From the NCBI RefSeq assembly GCF_021869535.1, contig NW_026262701.1, forward strand, positions 45,883,278 through 45,947,277: a DNA stretch of 64,000 bases. The letters are read 5' to 3'. The notes under the pieces are model-generated. The model saw nothing but the letters and a program-made list of their open reading frames with translations, had not been told where the DNA came from and did not search any database. Shown piece by piece: positions 34,250 to 45,725 of this stretch (positions within the stretch are counted from its first letter, which is position 1; each line of letters opens with the position of its first letter). The position numbers and the translations under genes are program-made. Source of the stretch: Mytilus californianus. Lineage: Eukaryota > Mollusca > Bivalvia > Mytilida > Mytilidae.

Positions 34250-34995
34250 AAACAAAAAACTTCAAAACTTTAAATTGGTCAAAAAAGTCATTTTCATACA
34301 AGGCTCCCTTCATTTGAAAATCTCTATTTTCAGGCACAGGCTCATATAAATTTTATTTTTTGAATAATTGTAATAAATCTGATACATCAAATGAGTGGTA
34401 AGTTGCTTAAAATACATACTACATTATATATAAGGGCATTTAAAAAGCTTTTTTTTTGCAATCTTAAATTGTTAAGGCATCTTGATAGTTGAAATGGTTA
34501 GATTTAAACGTCAAAAATAGTAATCCATCTTACATGGCCTATCACCATTTTATACTCATGTAAAAATAAAAAAAGAAGATGTGGTAGGATTGCCAATGAG
34601 ACAACTCTCCACAAGAGACCAAATGACACAGAAATTAACGAAATTTCATGTGAAAAGCTATTTGAATCTCTCTTTCTGTTTAAAGTATGTTAAATATATA
34701 TGTTAGAATTATTTATAACAAAAAAAAACTTCAAAGATTTTAAATTACAAAAAAAATAATATTTTCATATAAGGCCCCCTTCTTTCCAAAAATCTCTATT
34801 TTCAGGCAAAGATTCATACATATTTAACTTTCGAATATTTGTAATAAATCTGATACATCAAATGAGTCTTAAGTTGCTTTAAATACATGCGACATTATAA
34901 ATAAGGGCTTTTCAAAAGCATTTTTTTTTACAATTTTTCATTGTTTAGGCCCAAATCTTGATAGTTGAAATTGTTCCATTAAAACGTCAAAAATA
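34250..34995 (+). repeat. Diverged direct repeat, about 270 bp twice
   Basis: Bases about 34250-34520 and 34720-34995 share AAAATCTCTATTTTCAGGCA, GTAATAAATCTGATACATCA and ATCTTGATAGTTGAAAT, offset about 475. A short Rpt-1 fragment (34573 to about 34660, GTGGTAGGATTGCCAATGAG) lies between the two copies. No frame is conserved between the copies. Confidence 0.8.
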
Positions 34996-37540
34996 AACAC
35001 CCTAACTTCAATATTAAAATGGCCATATTGTCTATAATATATATCCCATGAGCAAGAGACTTAGTCAACTATCTTATAATTCCCTAAGCTTAAGTCATGC
35101 CAAGTTTTATCAAAATTAGTCAAGTTTTTATATTCTATTAGATCTGGGTAAACAGTTACCATTCTTTGATTCTCTTTGTCATGAATGTTGCGGTAAAGTA
35201 GTGATTTGGTCAAGTTGAAAAAATAAAAAAAATGTTATGTCTGAACTTGGATGTTTGTTATCTTACTGTCATGGTCTGAAGCTGTCTAACTGAATTATAG
35301 ATCCCTTTAACATAAAATTATCCTTATTTTGAGATCGAATTTCTATAATTTTGATATAACTTGTTCCATAGACAGAAAACAACACTGTAAAATATTATTA
35401 AGAAAATGCAGGTGGGATTTTATTAATTTGTACTACCAATTAACTGTCAAAGGGGGGGAGGGGACACATAGTGCTCTTTTTACAAATCCAAGTTTTTTCG
35501 ACTTTCAACATTTTTTCATTCGTTTTTCTCCTATATCCCACATCCACACTTTTTTAACCCCTATATCCCACCAGAGATATATAGACATATTTATATGTCC
35601 GTAATCCTACTTCCAAAAAGCGTGCCATCCTCCTCCACTGTGCTCTCGGGACCCTTAAAGTTTCATTTTCCGAGAAATGTTATTACATTTTATTAAGTCA
35701 GATATGTCTTTGAAAAGGCCTTTCTCCATTAGCACAGTAGGTATAGTGTCCGGCTGAGATCGTGTTTTTTTTTAGTGTGACCACGTTTTTTCGAGTGAAT
35801 ATGAATAAAAATGTAAACAAATATACTTCTTTTTTTGTAAGACTGAAATAGATGCATAAACTTAATAAACAAGATCATGCAAGGTAAGTTAGTATTGGTG
35901 ATAAAAAGAAATCATTACACCTACATTATTTTGTGTTCTAAAAGTTTAATTTAGCTTTACAATGCTTTTATTCCAAAATAGAGAATACACCGAACTGCAG
36001 TCAAGTTTAGCGTTTGATAATCCATTGATAACATTCTGGCGTATCACAAACAAACATCTTGTAACGTCTCATTTCATTGGCTGAAAGATTCAAATACAAC
36101 AACAATCGTAGTGTGCACGTGAATTGACACAGGTGACTGACAATGGAATGTACTATGTTACTACGAACGTAAAAACAAGGATTTGTATAGTTTACAAATC
36201 TTTGGTCAAAAGAATTAAATAAATGTTTCAGTGTGAATTTCAAATAGTGGGGTCGAAATATTATACTGCAGCAACACAATTCTCTTGTACCGCATTATGA
36301 AAAATAGAAGGATAAACTAAAATACATGTGCCGCTTTTATACGGATGAATAATGAACCACTTTTAATTTCTTTCATACTGACGCTAGGCTATTATCCTGA
36401 CAATGTCGTAGTTACTTATAATAAGGATCTTATAATACTGATCCATTACAATAATTACAATAATTTATCATGGGTTGCACATTCCTCTTTTATTGTTTTC
36501 ATGCTATAAGACGATCACACAGAACGTCACACAGTAGTATTTGGTCATTCAGAAATAACGTATCATAAACGGAGCAAATTGTCCCCGAAAGATAGAAACA
36601 AAACAACAATAATCGTATCATTTGTGCATGTGAATGAAGACGTAGTATGCAATGTACTATCATGGTTACCACGAAATTCAAATGAATTCAGTGAAGGCAT
36701 GTTGGTGTAAAAAAGATTTAAAATGTTACAACGGCGAAGTTTTTTTTCATTTGCATGTGTGGAACTAAAAAATAAATAAATACTTGTGGAAATTATCGTA
36801 GTTTATAAGGAACAATATAAATGTACTGTTTTCGATTTTAATTGGATGAAACTTTATCTTTTAATTTCATACCGTAAGAATAGAGCTTTGAATTACATTG
36901 TTGAACTATCCGCCAAAGTGACGTGTAGTATGCATGTGTATTTAAAATGAAATACAAAATCATTCATGTATGATAAACTGATAAACGAAATATTAAGAAA
37001 TTAAGGATGACTAAATGCATGTACTAGAAGGGACTCACCTTTTTATCAATACATATAATGAATAATACGATTTTTAAAACTGATTGTTTTCTATGTAACT
37101 ATTTACAATATATAATTTACGTTCGTTTTTCAACCGAGAATAGCAATACAGTTAATTGTAAATTCATGAAGTATATCGCTGGAGTTTATAAAGTACATTT
37201 TTTGCCACTGTGCCATGGTTTGCCATCTCCATTTTTTTCTAAACAAAGCATGACTCAAGCATGGTTGTTTACATGTTCTGGATTTACTTAGAATTTCGGG
37301 ATTTTTTTTTTCAAAATCAAGTTAACTGAATAAGAAAACAAAATCACACTATCCTTAGCCGAATACCTAAAACTTGCGAAAGAATATGAACAGTGAACAT
37401 GACAGTTTATAACACAAACCCATTTACTATAAAAATCGAAAATATATCTTTAGCATGTAATTTGGTTATTTTCGTAGTTAAGTACGGTTTCATTTCAAGT
37501 ACAACGTTAATTCATCGAGTCAATCGAGTAAAAGAAAAGG
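34996..37540. other. Intergenic, no gene supported
   Basis: Contains a CCTATATCCCAC word repeated near 35535-35575. Near 36022-36280 and 36490-36680 the minus-strand frames look faintly alike (an IVH...FTC...RLLL spacing), possibly an old duplication, but no known domain is visible and similarity is too weak to annotate. Confidence 0.45.
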
Positions 37541-37725
37541 CTGGATGAGCAATTTGGCCAAAAAAAAAGGAGCAGGATGACGATTTATGTAAAAAAAAAA
37601 AACAGGATAAACTAATAAAAAAAAGGCAGGACCGAATAGACTAAAAAATAAAAAGACAGGACACGTTTCATCCAAGTCCCCCGCCCCCCAATCAAAATAA
37701 AATGGTAGCTCCCTTAATCCAGAAC
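37541..37725 (-). repeat. Rpt-5, CAGGA/poly-A degenerate repeat, reverse orientation
   Basis: Words such as GGCAGGA, AACAGGAT and GACAGGAC are separated by A runs, ending CCCCCGCCCCCC and ATGGTAGCTCCCTTAA. It is the reverse complement of 49275-49510, where AGGGAGCTGCCATTTGATTT leads into a 19-G run. Confidence 0.75.
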
Positions 37726-37860
37726 CAACTGAGAAGAGGCAGTTGAATTACGTGTTACCTTAACTTCTTTCCCATAAATACATAGGCTTAAATAAAACAC
37801 AACAATATATTCATATTGCCGATAACCCAGACAGCAGGAAAACATACAAAGAAAGGGTTG

Positions 37861-39249
37861 AAATATGAGCAGAAGCGTCTTTAATCCAAGACTCGGAGAT
37901 ACAGAAAGCCTCTTTTCTAAAGTGTCAGCAATATAACCGTCTTTACTAGTGTCAGACTTCCATCTGCCATGCCTTTTAATGCATCGTTCATTAACTTCTG
38001 AACTAGCAGCAGCGGTGCCCCACCAGCACGCAAGGAATGTAAACCCAAATTCAACGAAGGTGCGACTAATTTCAGTCTTTTCAATATATTTTTCTCTAGC
38101 TGCTGTGTAACTTATTTTCTTATTTTTGTAAATAAGTTTAGCTATACATTTACGCCTAAATATGAAACAAAATCTTTGTTGTCTAATGAAGATTTGTTAT
38201 TTCTAATATGTATACGGTCAGGTTCTGTTTTAAACAGTATTTTGTTACCGTTCTCTATTACGTCAAGAATGTATTGATTATCAGTTATCAATTTCCATTT
38301 ATCTAACCTGATCTTTAATCTACCTACAGGTGTGCCAGGTAAGTATAAAACATTTTCAGGCGAGAACTGTTCAGTCGTTACATTTTTGTTTTGTGATTCG
38401 TTTTTGCTCGTTATTGAGACAGAAGGTAAAATAGTATATGTATGTTCAAAATGAATATTTTTTATCTTTGTTTCAGATGATAACAAATCGTTATTTAAAG
38501 GTAATAAATTGATTGTACTTTTCTGTGACTTCTTATTTTCTGGACAATTGTCACTCCAATGACCTCTCTTTCCACAAGTGAAACATCTACCAGGCTTGTA
38601 GGTTGAGTTCTTGTCCTCAGAGCTCTTATCTTTGTTATATGGAACTGGTCTTGTGCGCTTTTTTGCCTTTTCCGCTTTAGACTTTCTTTCAGCTCTAGAT
38701 TGGGCTCTATTCATACGTTTCTCGTCCTCAGAATCGTCTGCTATAGGATTAGTAATGTATTCTTTGCACTACACGCCATCCTAACTCGGAAGAATCCGCT
38801 AACTTAATTAACTTTTGGCGCTCTTGAACTTAGTCTATACCTTCTGATATCTTGTCCTTTGTCGCTTCTACTTTGGAAATGCTAACATTAGGAGTATCAA
38901 GCAAAGAACGGGCCTCAGTTAACTTGGACATAACTTTCACACTGTGTCGAAACTGATTTTCGTTCCCTTTTCTTTGAAACTTATAATTGTCTGATACACT
39001 TTTCTCTATTTTGATGATCTGTGCGTTGGAAATATCAAACTGAGATTGTTGAATATTGGATTGTAAACGATTTAATCTGGATTCCATCATTGCGCTCATA
39101 TTGTTTATCATGTCCTGCTGAGAACTAGCGATGACATTTTTTACCTCGTTTGCAATGGCTTCTCGAATCGGAGAATCTAACCCGGTGTCCATCTCGACAC
39201 TACGACTGTTGGGTAGAAAGTGAAGGCTTTCAAAATATTTTTCCCGCAC
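37861..39249 (-). mobile_element. DIRS-type retrotransposon remnant (gag fused to tyrosine-recombinase end)
   Basis: The gag region runs 39249 to 38142 with one TAA and one frameshift near 38750-38830. The first frame has an acidic and Lys-rich helix-prone body. The second has a CCHC zinc knuckle (C44, C47, H52, C57) followed by a leader (VGRLKIRLDKW, NNKSSLDNKDF) that in DIRS elements precedes the reverse transcriptase. Instead of RT, the sequence passes within about 40 bases into the C-terminal end of a tyrosine recombinase at 37866-38115. There, LGLHSLRAGGA (HxxR) and, one frameshift later, KRHGRWKSD and KDGYIADTLEKRLSVS (with the nucleophile-type Tyr) are readable. RT, RNase H and most of the recombinase are deleted. 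Family recognition is from memory of DIRS proteins. Non-functional. Confidence 0.8.
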
Positions 39250-40270
39250 GTGAAAATTTGCACGTGACTAAATTATAAAATTCATACGCATCGTTAATAC
39301 AAACGTTTCCCGCTATTCTTTGAAACGCGGGAAAATGTAAATATTTCGACGTAAAAACTGTTAAGATTTAAAGTTTAAAATTTTACTATTGCACAAAATT
39401 ATAAAATTAATGAATTTTACATGCAAATGTATAAAAGCTAGAATTGTCATAGGATAATCACCACAATCATGTACTTGAATACGACGATGGAAGTTTTGAA
39501 CAACCTTGACCGGCTACGTGAATACTGATCAGTCCATTCAACTTTATAGTACGCGTGTTCTATTTTCGCAGGTGTGAGGTCGAAGGTTTGAATTGACCAA
39601 TGATAACGATCGTTCTTTTACGAGTTAATCTAATAAAGTTTTGTTTGACTGATTATGTCGCACGACCTTTCGCTAAACTTGGCCGCAGTTAAGTGTAAGA
39701 CAGTGCATGGCTATTTTGCCTGCACCTTTAATATAATGAATTTGTTATTTTGCCAGTTCTTTGTAAAGAGTGAAATTTAATATTTACTTTTGAAAAGTAC
39801 TAAGAAAATGTGCACTGTCAACATAAAAGAATTAAATAATTACTGATATACCGGTAGTTAAATAACTTAAGAAAACAGCTAACAATATTTGAGATACATA
39901 TAATCGTTTAAAAACGTTTATCAGTCAAATGAAAATAAGAATTTATAACAAGAAATAAAAATAAAAATATTGAGCATCCATTTGTTGTATTAATATCATA
40001 TCAAAACATGTAGTTGAAATGATTTTAAAATCAGTCACAATCATGCTACATGTATGCATAAGAATAAAATCTCAGATTTTTTAAACTGAATGTTTTAAAA
40101 AAATAAAATTTAAAAACCTCATTGCATCATAAATTTGATCAAACATTATACAATATAAACAAATCAATCACATAGCTTCAAAAATCAAAAATGTTTAAAT
40201 AAAATTTGCTTTTGAAATATAATAGCGGACTTTTGAATTGCATATATGTAAACAAAATAGTTTTTAATTT
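39250..40270. other. Intergenic, AT-rich
   Basis: No gene. Contains two isolated CTATTTTGCC-type words (near 39711 and 39748) related to the cluster at 40275-40455. Confidence 0.45.
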
Positions 40271-40274
40271 GGCC

Positions 40275-40455
40275 TCCGCTTACCTAGAGCCGGCAAAATA
40301 GCATATTTTCTATTATTCCAGCGCCGGCACAAATTCGCTATATTGCCGGTGCCGATAAAAAAGCCATTTCTATATAGAAATATGCTATTTTGCCGGTTTG
40401 AATTAAAATATTTTAATCAGAGCGGGCAAAATAGCATATTTTCTATTTTGCCACT
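40275..40455. repeat. Palindromic CTATTTTGCC / GGCAAAATAG cluster
   Basis: GGCAAAATAGCATATTTTCT occurs at about 40284 and 40427, and ATGCTATTTTGCCGG at about 40387. The last unit reads GGCAAAATAG...CTATTTTGCC, a near-perfect hairpin. GCCGGC/GCCGGTGCC words punctuate the units. No family recognised. Confidence 0.7.
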
Positions 40456-40894
40456 GCCAATATTTAATCACAATCCAATTTCAGAGCTGTATATATCAAC
40501 CTTGAATCAATGTTGTGTCCATACTTTCCCCAACTGTTCAGGGTTCGACCATTGCGGTCGTATCAAGCTGTGCCATGCGGAGCAATTTATGTGTATTTGT
40601 ACAACCATTCTTGTCAAGAAAACTATTTTAATAAAAATGACATAGTTATGCAAGGTATATGACACTATCCTTTCTAACAAAGGTTTAAGTTCAACAACAA
40701 TTGTCAGTGGCGTAGCTAGACAAATGTTGAAGGTGAACCCCAAATCGGCAGGGGGTCTGTGGGCCGTTGAAGGCCCCCAGTGGGCCCAGGGCAAAGCCCT
40801 GGTAGGGGGCCAGGGGGCAAAGCCCCCGGAAGCTCCTGGATTTTAGGGTTTTAGACCCACAAATATTAACTGAAAATATTGAATGTTAATGTGT

Positions 40895-41355
40895 AGGTAT
40901 GTTATGTTAACTGGAAGAAAAACTAGGCCCATATATAAGTAATATACGGAAAAACAGGAAATATATTTTTTTTTTTTTAAATTTCCTTCTATATACTAGC
41001 TTTTGATCATAATCAAGCTTCTGTCCAAGTTTAAGAAAGTTATCGAATTTTAAAAACTTTAACCACAGAGTGAATGTAATGTTAACTGGCAGAAAAAAAA
41101 CTAAGTCCATTTATAAGTAAAATACGAAAAATAAGGATTTTTTTTTACAAAAATTTACTTTTGGATACTATCTATGATCATAAATAAGCTTCTGTCCAAG
41201 TTTGGTAGAAATTCAGGGTTGTTTAAGAAAGTTATTAAAATTTCAAAAACTTTAACCACACATATATTTCTGGCCGCCGCCGCCGCCGACGACGACGGAA
41301 TGTAAAGATCGCTATGTCTCGCGTTTGTGACAAAAGTCGCAGGCTCGACAAAAAC
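40895..41355 (+). mobile_element. Nested pearl/HINE-like element (two core units plus right arm)
   Basis: Two diverged units of about 175 bp (40901-41080 and 41073-41270) share AAGCTTCTGTCCAAGTTT and AAAACTTTAACCACA. They are followed by a GCCGCCGCCGCCGACGACGACGG microsatellite. Then comes CTATGTCTCGCGTTTGTGAC and a partial inverted end, the same right-arm plan as 32504-32588. Its core repeat is unrelated in sequence to the 166-bp repeat. Confidence 0.65.
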
Positions 41356-41439
41356 CACACCATTAAAAATTGTTTGGCGATGAGATGTAAACAATATATT
41401 CAGGTTAATATAGTAGGTACCCAGGTTAGGGCAGAATGG

Positions 41440-41605
41440 CGCCTTCAAATTAGTTTAGCCCCGCCACATTCGGTATGTGCCTGTCCCAAGTCAGGAGCAT
41501 GTAATTCAGTGTAATAGTTGTCGTTTGTTGCTGTATCATATTTGTTTTTCTTTCATTATTTTGTACATAAATCAGGCCGTTAGTTTCTCGTTTGAATATT
41601 TTTGT
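41440..41605 (+). repeat. Partial Rpt-1-related stretch, reverse orientation
   Basis: CCCCGCCACATTCGGTATGT, GTGCCTGTCCCAAGTCAGGA and CAGGCCGTTAGTTTCTCG resemble the 3' half of Rpt-1 read in reverse. Sits inside the TIR transposon. Confidence 0.55.
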
Positions 41606-42145
41606 GTGGATATGAATTATTAAAAGAGTCAGAGTCAATCTCTCTCACCAACAAAAAAGCAAGCCTACTGTCAATTACTTTATCAATGGACGTCTCCTTG
41701 TACGCGTGAATGATACATCTATAGCCCCGAAAGTCGTTCGGTTGTCATTGTATAACGCAGATATGTTTGAACTCGGCACATGACACTGAAACTGCGTTAA
41801 TTCAGCGGTTGAATTGGTCACATGCATTGTCAATTCTGCGTTGCATTGTAAATAGCAGAACACCCTGCAGACACAATATTCGTCTGCTATAAAAAGAGGA
41901 GAAATAAAGCGCTGGTGATGGGAACGAACGCCGGGAGTCTGAGAAGTGATATCGGCTCGTTGACTTCTACAACTTTTTGTTTATTTAACCGCACAGTGCC
42001 CATTTATTTTCCCGTCACTTTCTCTCACTCGGAGTCTCCTCTCTCTCTCTCATACCTATAGCTCCTTTTTTTTATATGAATTTTTGTTTTTGACAAAACG
42101 ATGTTGAAGCCTTGGCTTCCGAGCTTCCGCCTAGCTACGCCACTG

Positions 42146-42508
42146 GAAAACAAGAAGAAGAGAAAATAAAAACCCACCGAAAATAAGAAGAAAAAGAAAA
42201 AACGAGAATTTGCCTGACGTCATAAACCTACGTCATTGACGTTGCCTTCGAATATCTATATTTAGGTACACGGACGCTGTTCCAAATCTTATATTAACCA
42301 CTCCTGATTTTTTCCGCGGTGAATATAATGTTTTATCAATGAAGACTCCCTATGCTTTTAGCCCATGAGAAAACAGAAAATTTCTAGTCATATAATAATG
42401 TAATTCAATGTATAATTTTATGTTCACATTGTAGAACAAAGCTATCACTAGCCATTCAGTGCTCCGAAACATTTTTGGTCTTAACTCTGCTGGCCCCTGT
42501 GATATTTA
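42146..42508. other. Spacer between two transposons
   Basis: No gene. A TTTTCCGCGGTGAATATA word near 42310 resembles TTTCCCGCGGTGAATATACT near position 28. Confidence 0.4.
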
Positions 42509-43026
42509 TGGTGGCCGGATGCGGCCATTTCGCCTTTTCGCGTTTTCTCCTTTCAATTTGCAAACGCAAAATCGAGAAATCGAGAAATCGAGAAATCGGG
42601 AAATCGGGAAATCGAGAAAACGAGAGAGCGAGAAATCGAGAAATCGAGAAATCGGCAAATTCGGAAATCGAGAAAACGAGAAAGCGAAATCGGGAAATCG
42701 AGAAATCAGGAATCGAGAAAGCGAGAAAGCGAAAACGCGAAATCGAGAAATCTATTTCCCGTTTTCGCCTTCGCGTTTTCTCGTTTTCGCTTTCTTGATT
42801 TCTCGATTTCTTGATTTTCCGATTTATCGATTTATCGATTTATCGATTTCCTTATTTCCCGATTTCTCTATTTCTCGATTTCCCGATTTCTCGATTTCTG
42901 TATTTCTCGATTTCTCGATTTCCCGATTTCTCGATTTCTCGATTTCCTAATTTCCCGATTTCTCGATTTCGCGTAAAAGTGAAGGAAAAAAACGCGAAAA
43001 CGCGAAATGGCCGCATCCGGCCACCA
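42509..43026. mobile_element. Foldback element, 518 bp, flanked by TA
   Basis: Inverted ends TGGTGGCCGGATGCGGCC and GGCCGCATCCGGCCACCA extend about 35 bases (through CATTTCGC...TTTTCGCG). Inside, roughly 200 bases of GAGAAATC-type 8-9 bp repeats are followed by about 200 bases of the reverse words (GATTTCTC), so almost the whole element can fold into one hairpin. A TA dinucleotide flanks both ends (42507-42508, 43027-43028). Open frames here are repetitive (REIEKSRN-like) and not genes. Confidence 0.85.
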
Positions 43027-43028
43027 TA

Positions 43029-43689
43029 GATATATGATATATTTTAACAAATTGAAACGTGTTTTTTTTTTAACGGCTGGAAATGTTAGGTATATGTAAC
43101 AGCAAATCTAGGATACACACGATCAAATCATTTCCGAGGTTTACATACAGTCGTCAACAATAGACAGGTGTCAATACAATAGGTCCAACTAATAATCATC
43201 TGATTTTAAGTCCAAAAAGTTTGGAATTACATTGAATAGAAATTATCAACACCAAATACCATCAAATAACAAAGAAGCATCCAGATAAAACAAAAACAAC
43301 TACTAACAAGGTTCGTGTCAGGCTCACAGACTCATAAATATGTGGCAGGTTTAAACTACCAAAATCAACCCGCCTCCTTGTTTAATCTAGATCAATAAAG
43401 AATAGTACATGAAAAGCAATCTAAAAAATGGTGTAATGAAAGAAGGAACATTTAAAACAAACGATACCATATCAAAGAATGCTCGAGTTCAATGAAAGCA
43501 AGCTCAAAGGACTTAACATGCTGATATGAAAGCAGGCAGTCAGGCTGTCCTGTACTTCATAGAATCAAATTCGTATTCAAATTTTATCATCAGCTGGTCA
43601 ATAACATTAACCAACGAATTGAGCACTCCAATCTAAAAGTTCTAAATAAAAGATTATTTTTCCTAAAAAGGAAGGAAGTTGTACTGTTT
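43029..43689. other. Intergenic, nothing assigned
   Basis: AT-rich with no recognisable gene, repeat or paralogous flank. Confidence 0.4.
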
Positions 43690-44400
43690 TACCTTTGTCT
43701 ATCCTTATGTTCGTCCGTCCATGTTATTCTGTCGCATTTGGCATAATTCTCAGAACTACAAATCAGAGTTTCCTGAAATTTGTTATCAGTCCATGTGAAC
43801 ATGCTATACCGTGTATAGCAATTTCAGATTCATCGATTCTGAACTTCCTGTTTACCGAAAACTTATATATTATGACACATAATTGCTATTATTGAACTGT
43901 TCGTCGCATTTTGCTTGGGAACTACAATAAAAAAAAAAAACTCTAAAGATACTAGGCTTTTAATTTTGTACGACAGCGCACGTTTCACTTCCTGTTTGCC
44001 GATAGTTTGAAATTTTACAACACTCATTGTTCTAGGGAAATGTTTGTCAACATTTTCTTGGCTCCTAAGGACTCATCAGTGACGCTCGATTAAAAAAGTT
44101 AAAAAGGCCAAATAAAATACGAAGTTGAGCATATAAGAGCTTCTTGAAATATGTCATCAGGTTTCATCATGTTCATCTCAACATGTTGTATACCGTGTGA
44201 TGCATTTTCAGATTATTAACTTCTTATTTATCGATTACTTTTATATTCTAATACATAAATTTTCGTCGAATTTTCTACGGAACTGCATTAAAGAGCTTCC
44301 TGAAATTTGTTATCAGGCTTCATATGAACATTTTTACCGTGTTACGCGTTTTCAGATTAATCGCTCGCCAACTTCCTGTGTATCGAATGGTATCATTAGT
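43690..44400 (+). repeat. Degenerate tandem repeat of about 155 bp
   Basis: The phrase TTCCTGAAATTTGTTATCAG (or one-base variants) occurs at about 43770, 44145 and 44299. Each is followed by ATACCGTGT-type words, then CAGATT...ATCG, then ACTTCCTGTTTACCGA-type words. The last two copies are about 154 apart. A reverse Rpt-4 fragment (44046-44130) interrupts the array. Possibly the core of another pearl/HINE-like element. Confidence 0.6.
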
Positions 44401-44455
44401 AATTAAGCAGTTGCTCACTGTTTTACTGGTTTGTTATAACATTCACAATAACGTA

Positions 44456-44945
44456 GCAAAATATTGTATGCTTTAAAACAGTTCATGGAATAATCTGCAA
44501 AATAGTGTATGCTTTAAAACAGTTAATGGAATAATCTGCAACATATTGTATGCTTTAAACAGTTGATGAATAATCTGCAATATATTGTATGCTTTAAACA
44601 GTTGATGAATAATCTGCAATATATTGTATGCTTTAAACAGTTAATGGAATAATCTGCAAAATATTGTATGTTTTAAACAGTTGATGGAATAATCTCAAAA
44701 TATTGTATGCTTTGAAACAGTTCATGGACTAATTTGCAAAATATTGTATGCTTTACACAGTTCATGGAATAATCTGCAAAATATTGTATGCTTTAAAACA
44801 GTTCATGGAATAATCTGCAAAATAGTGTATGCTTAAACAGTTCATGGAATAATCTGCAAAATATTGTGTGCTTTAAACAGTTCATGGAATAATCTGCAAA
44901 ATATTGTATGCTTTAAAAAGTTCATGGAATAATCTGTAAAAGATT
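44456..44945 (+). repeat. Minisatellite, 12 copies of about 40 bp
   Basis: Unit GCAAAATATTGTATGCTTTA followed by AACAGTTCATGGAATAATCT. Lengths vary from 38 to 42 through single-base indels. Copies 3-5 share a GTTGATGAATAA variant, so amplification went in sub-blocks. Confidence 0.95.
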
Positions 44946-44987
44946 CCCGTGTCTAAAGTATAAAATGACAAAGAATAGTGTAGCTAG

Positions 44988-45170
44988 CTATAAAACCAGG
45001 TTTAGCCAACCATTTTCTTAAGAAAATGCCTACACCAAGTCAGGAATATGACAGTTGTTTTCCATTCATTCCGTTGGTTGAAAAAGTAAAACGTTTGCCA
45101 TTTTGTATGTTTTTGATTTCCCCTTTTTGAATTTACCTTCGAGTTCGTTATTTTTGTAACTTTTTTAAAG
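44988..45170 (+). repeat. Rpt-3 copy
   Basis: TATAAAACCAGGTTTAGCCA and CACCAAGTCAGGAATATGAC match 33240-33310, followed by the family's GAATTTACCTTCGAGTTCG end. Confidence 0.7.
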
Positions 45171-45589
45171 TATCGATTGAAATTAAAATGACTTGAAAGT
45201 ATAGCTCGGACTTGTTAAAGTAAACTTGCTTAGCTGATAATGCTTTCAGAACCAATGTTTTTTTTTATGTTAAAAATTCTCTTCTATTTTTAGTTTATTT
45301 CATTAGACATTTAGCGAACCTGAGTTTTTTTTTATAAAAAAACGCAAAAAAAGTACATTGGGGTCAAGCATCCTTGTATTTTTTGTGTACTAAAATACTA
45401 AAATAACTACTTATTCGGAATAAAATGCAGTCATTTGACAATGTCTGATTGATTGATGGAGGTTAATGTCACACCAGCTAACATTGGCAATTCACAGCCT
45501 TGCATAATTGCACACTATAATCTAGAAAAGATCTCTTATCAGACCTGCTTGTACCATCTATTCTAAGATATTGCTTTAAAGATATACTT

Positions 45590-45725
45590 TTTCATCCACA
45601 ACATGCTAAGAAGCGAATAAATGATTGATTGATGTTTAACGCCACTTTCAGCACTATTGTGCTATTTCGTGGCGGTCAGTTTTTTTGTTGTTGGAGGAAG
45701 CCGGAGTGCCCAGATAGAAGCACCG
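45590..45725 (+). repeat. Dispersed repeat with GTGGCGGTCAG core
   Basis: TGATTGATGTTTAACGCCAC, GCTATTTCGTGGCGGTCAG and GGAGGAAGCCGGAGTGCCC are words I recall as a very common molluscan repeat. It ends where the duplicated flank of receptor gene 4 begins. Confidence 0.55.

Larger units (their letters stand above)
40705..42145. mobile_element. TIR DNA transposon, nonautonomous, 1.44 kb
   Basis: Ends are perfect 15-bp inverted repeats CAGTGGCGTAGCTAG (40705-40719) and CTAGCTACGCCACTG (42131-42145). This CAGTGGCG-type end is common in animal cut-and-paste transposons (hAT-like ends come to mind; class uncertain). I see no matching 8-bp target duplication. No transposase frame. The left part has a GC-rich stretch (40748-40850) made of short inverted words such as GGGCAAAGCCC. 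A pearl/HINE-like arm and a partial Rpt-1-like stretch are nested inside. Confidence 0.7.

Noticed and set aside
36007..36681. Two minus-strand frames with faintly similar spacing, possible duplicated gene
   Set aside because: Similarity is only a few residues and no domain is recognisable; kept as unassigned.
42459..43050. Charged repetitive proteins (REIEKSRN-type) on both strands
   Set aside because: Direct translation of the 8-9 bp repeats in the foldback element.
31500..44945. CRISPR-like arrays
   Set aside because: Tandem units are contiguous (about 166 bp and 40 bp) without unique spacers, and the genome is animal.
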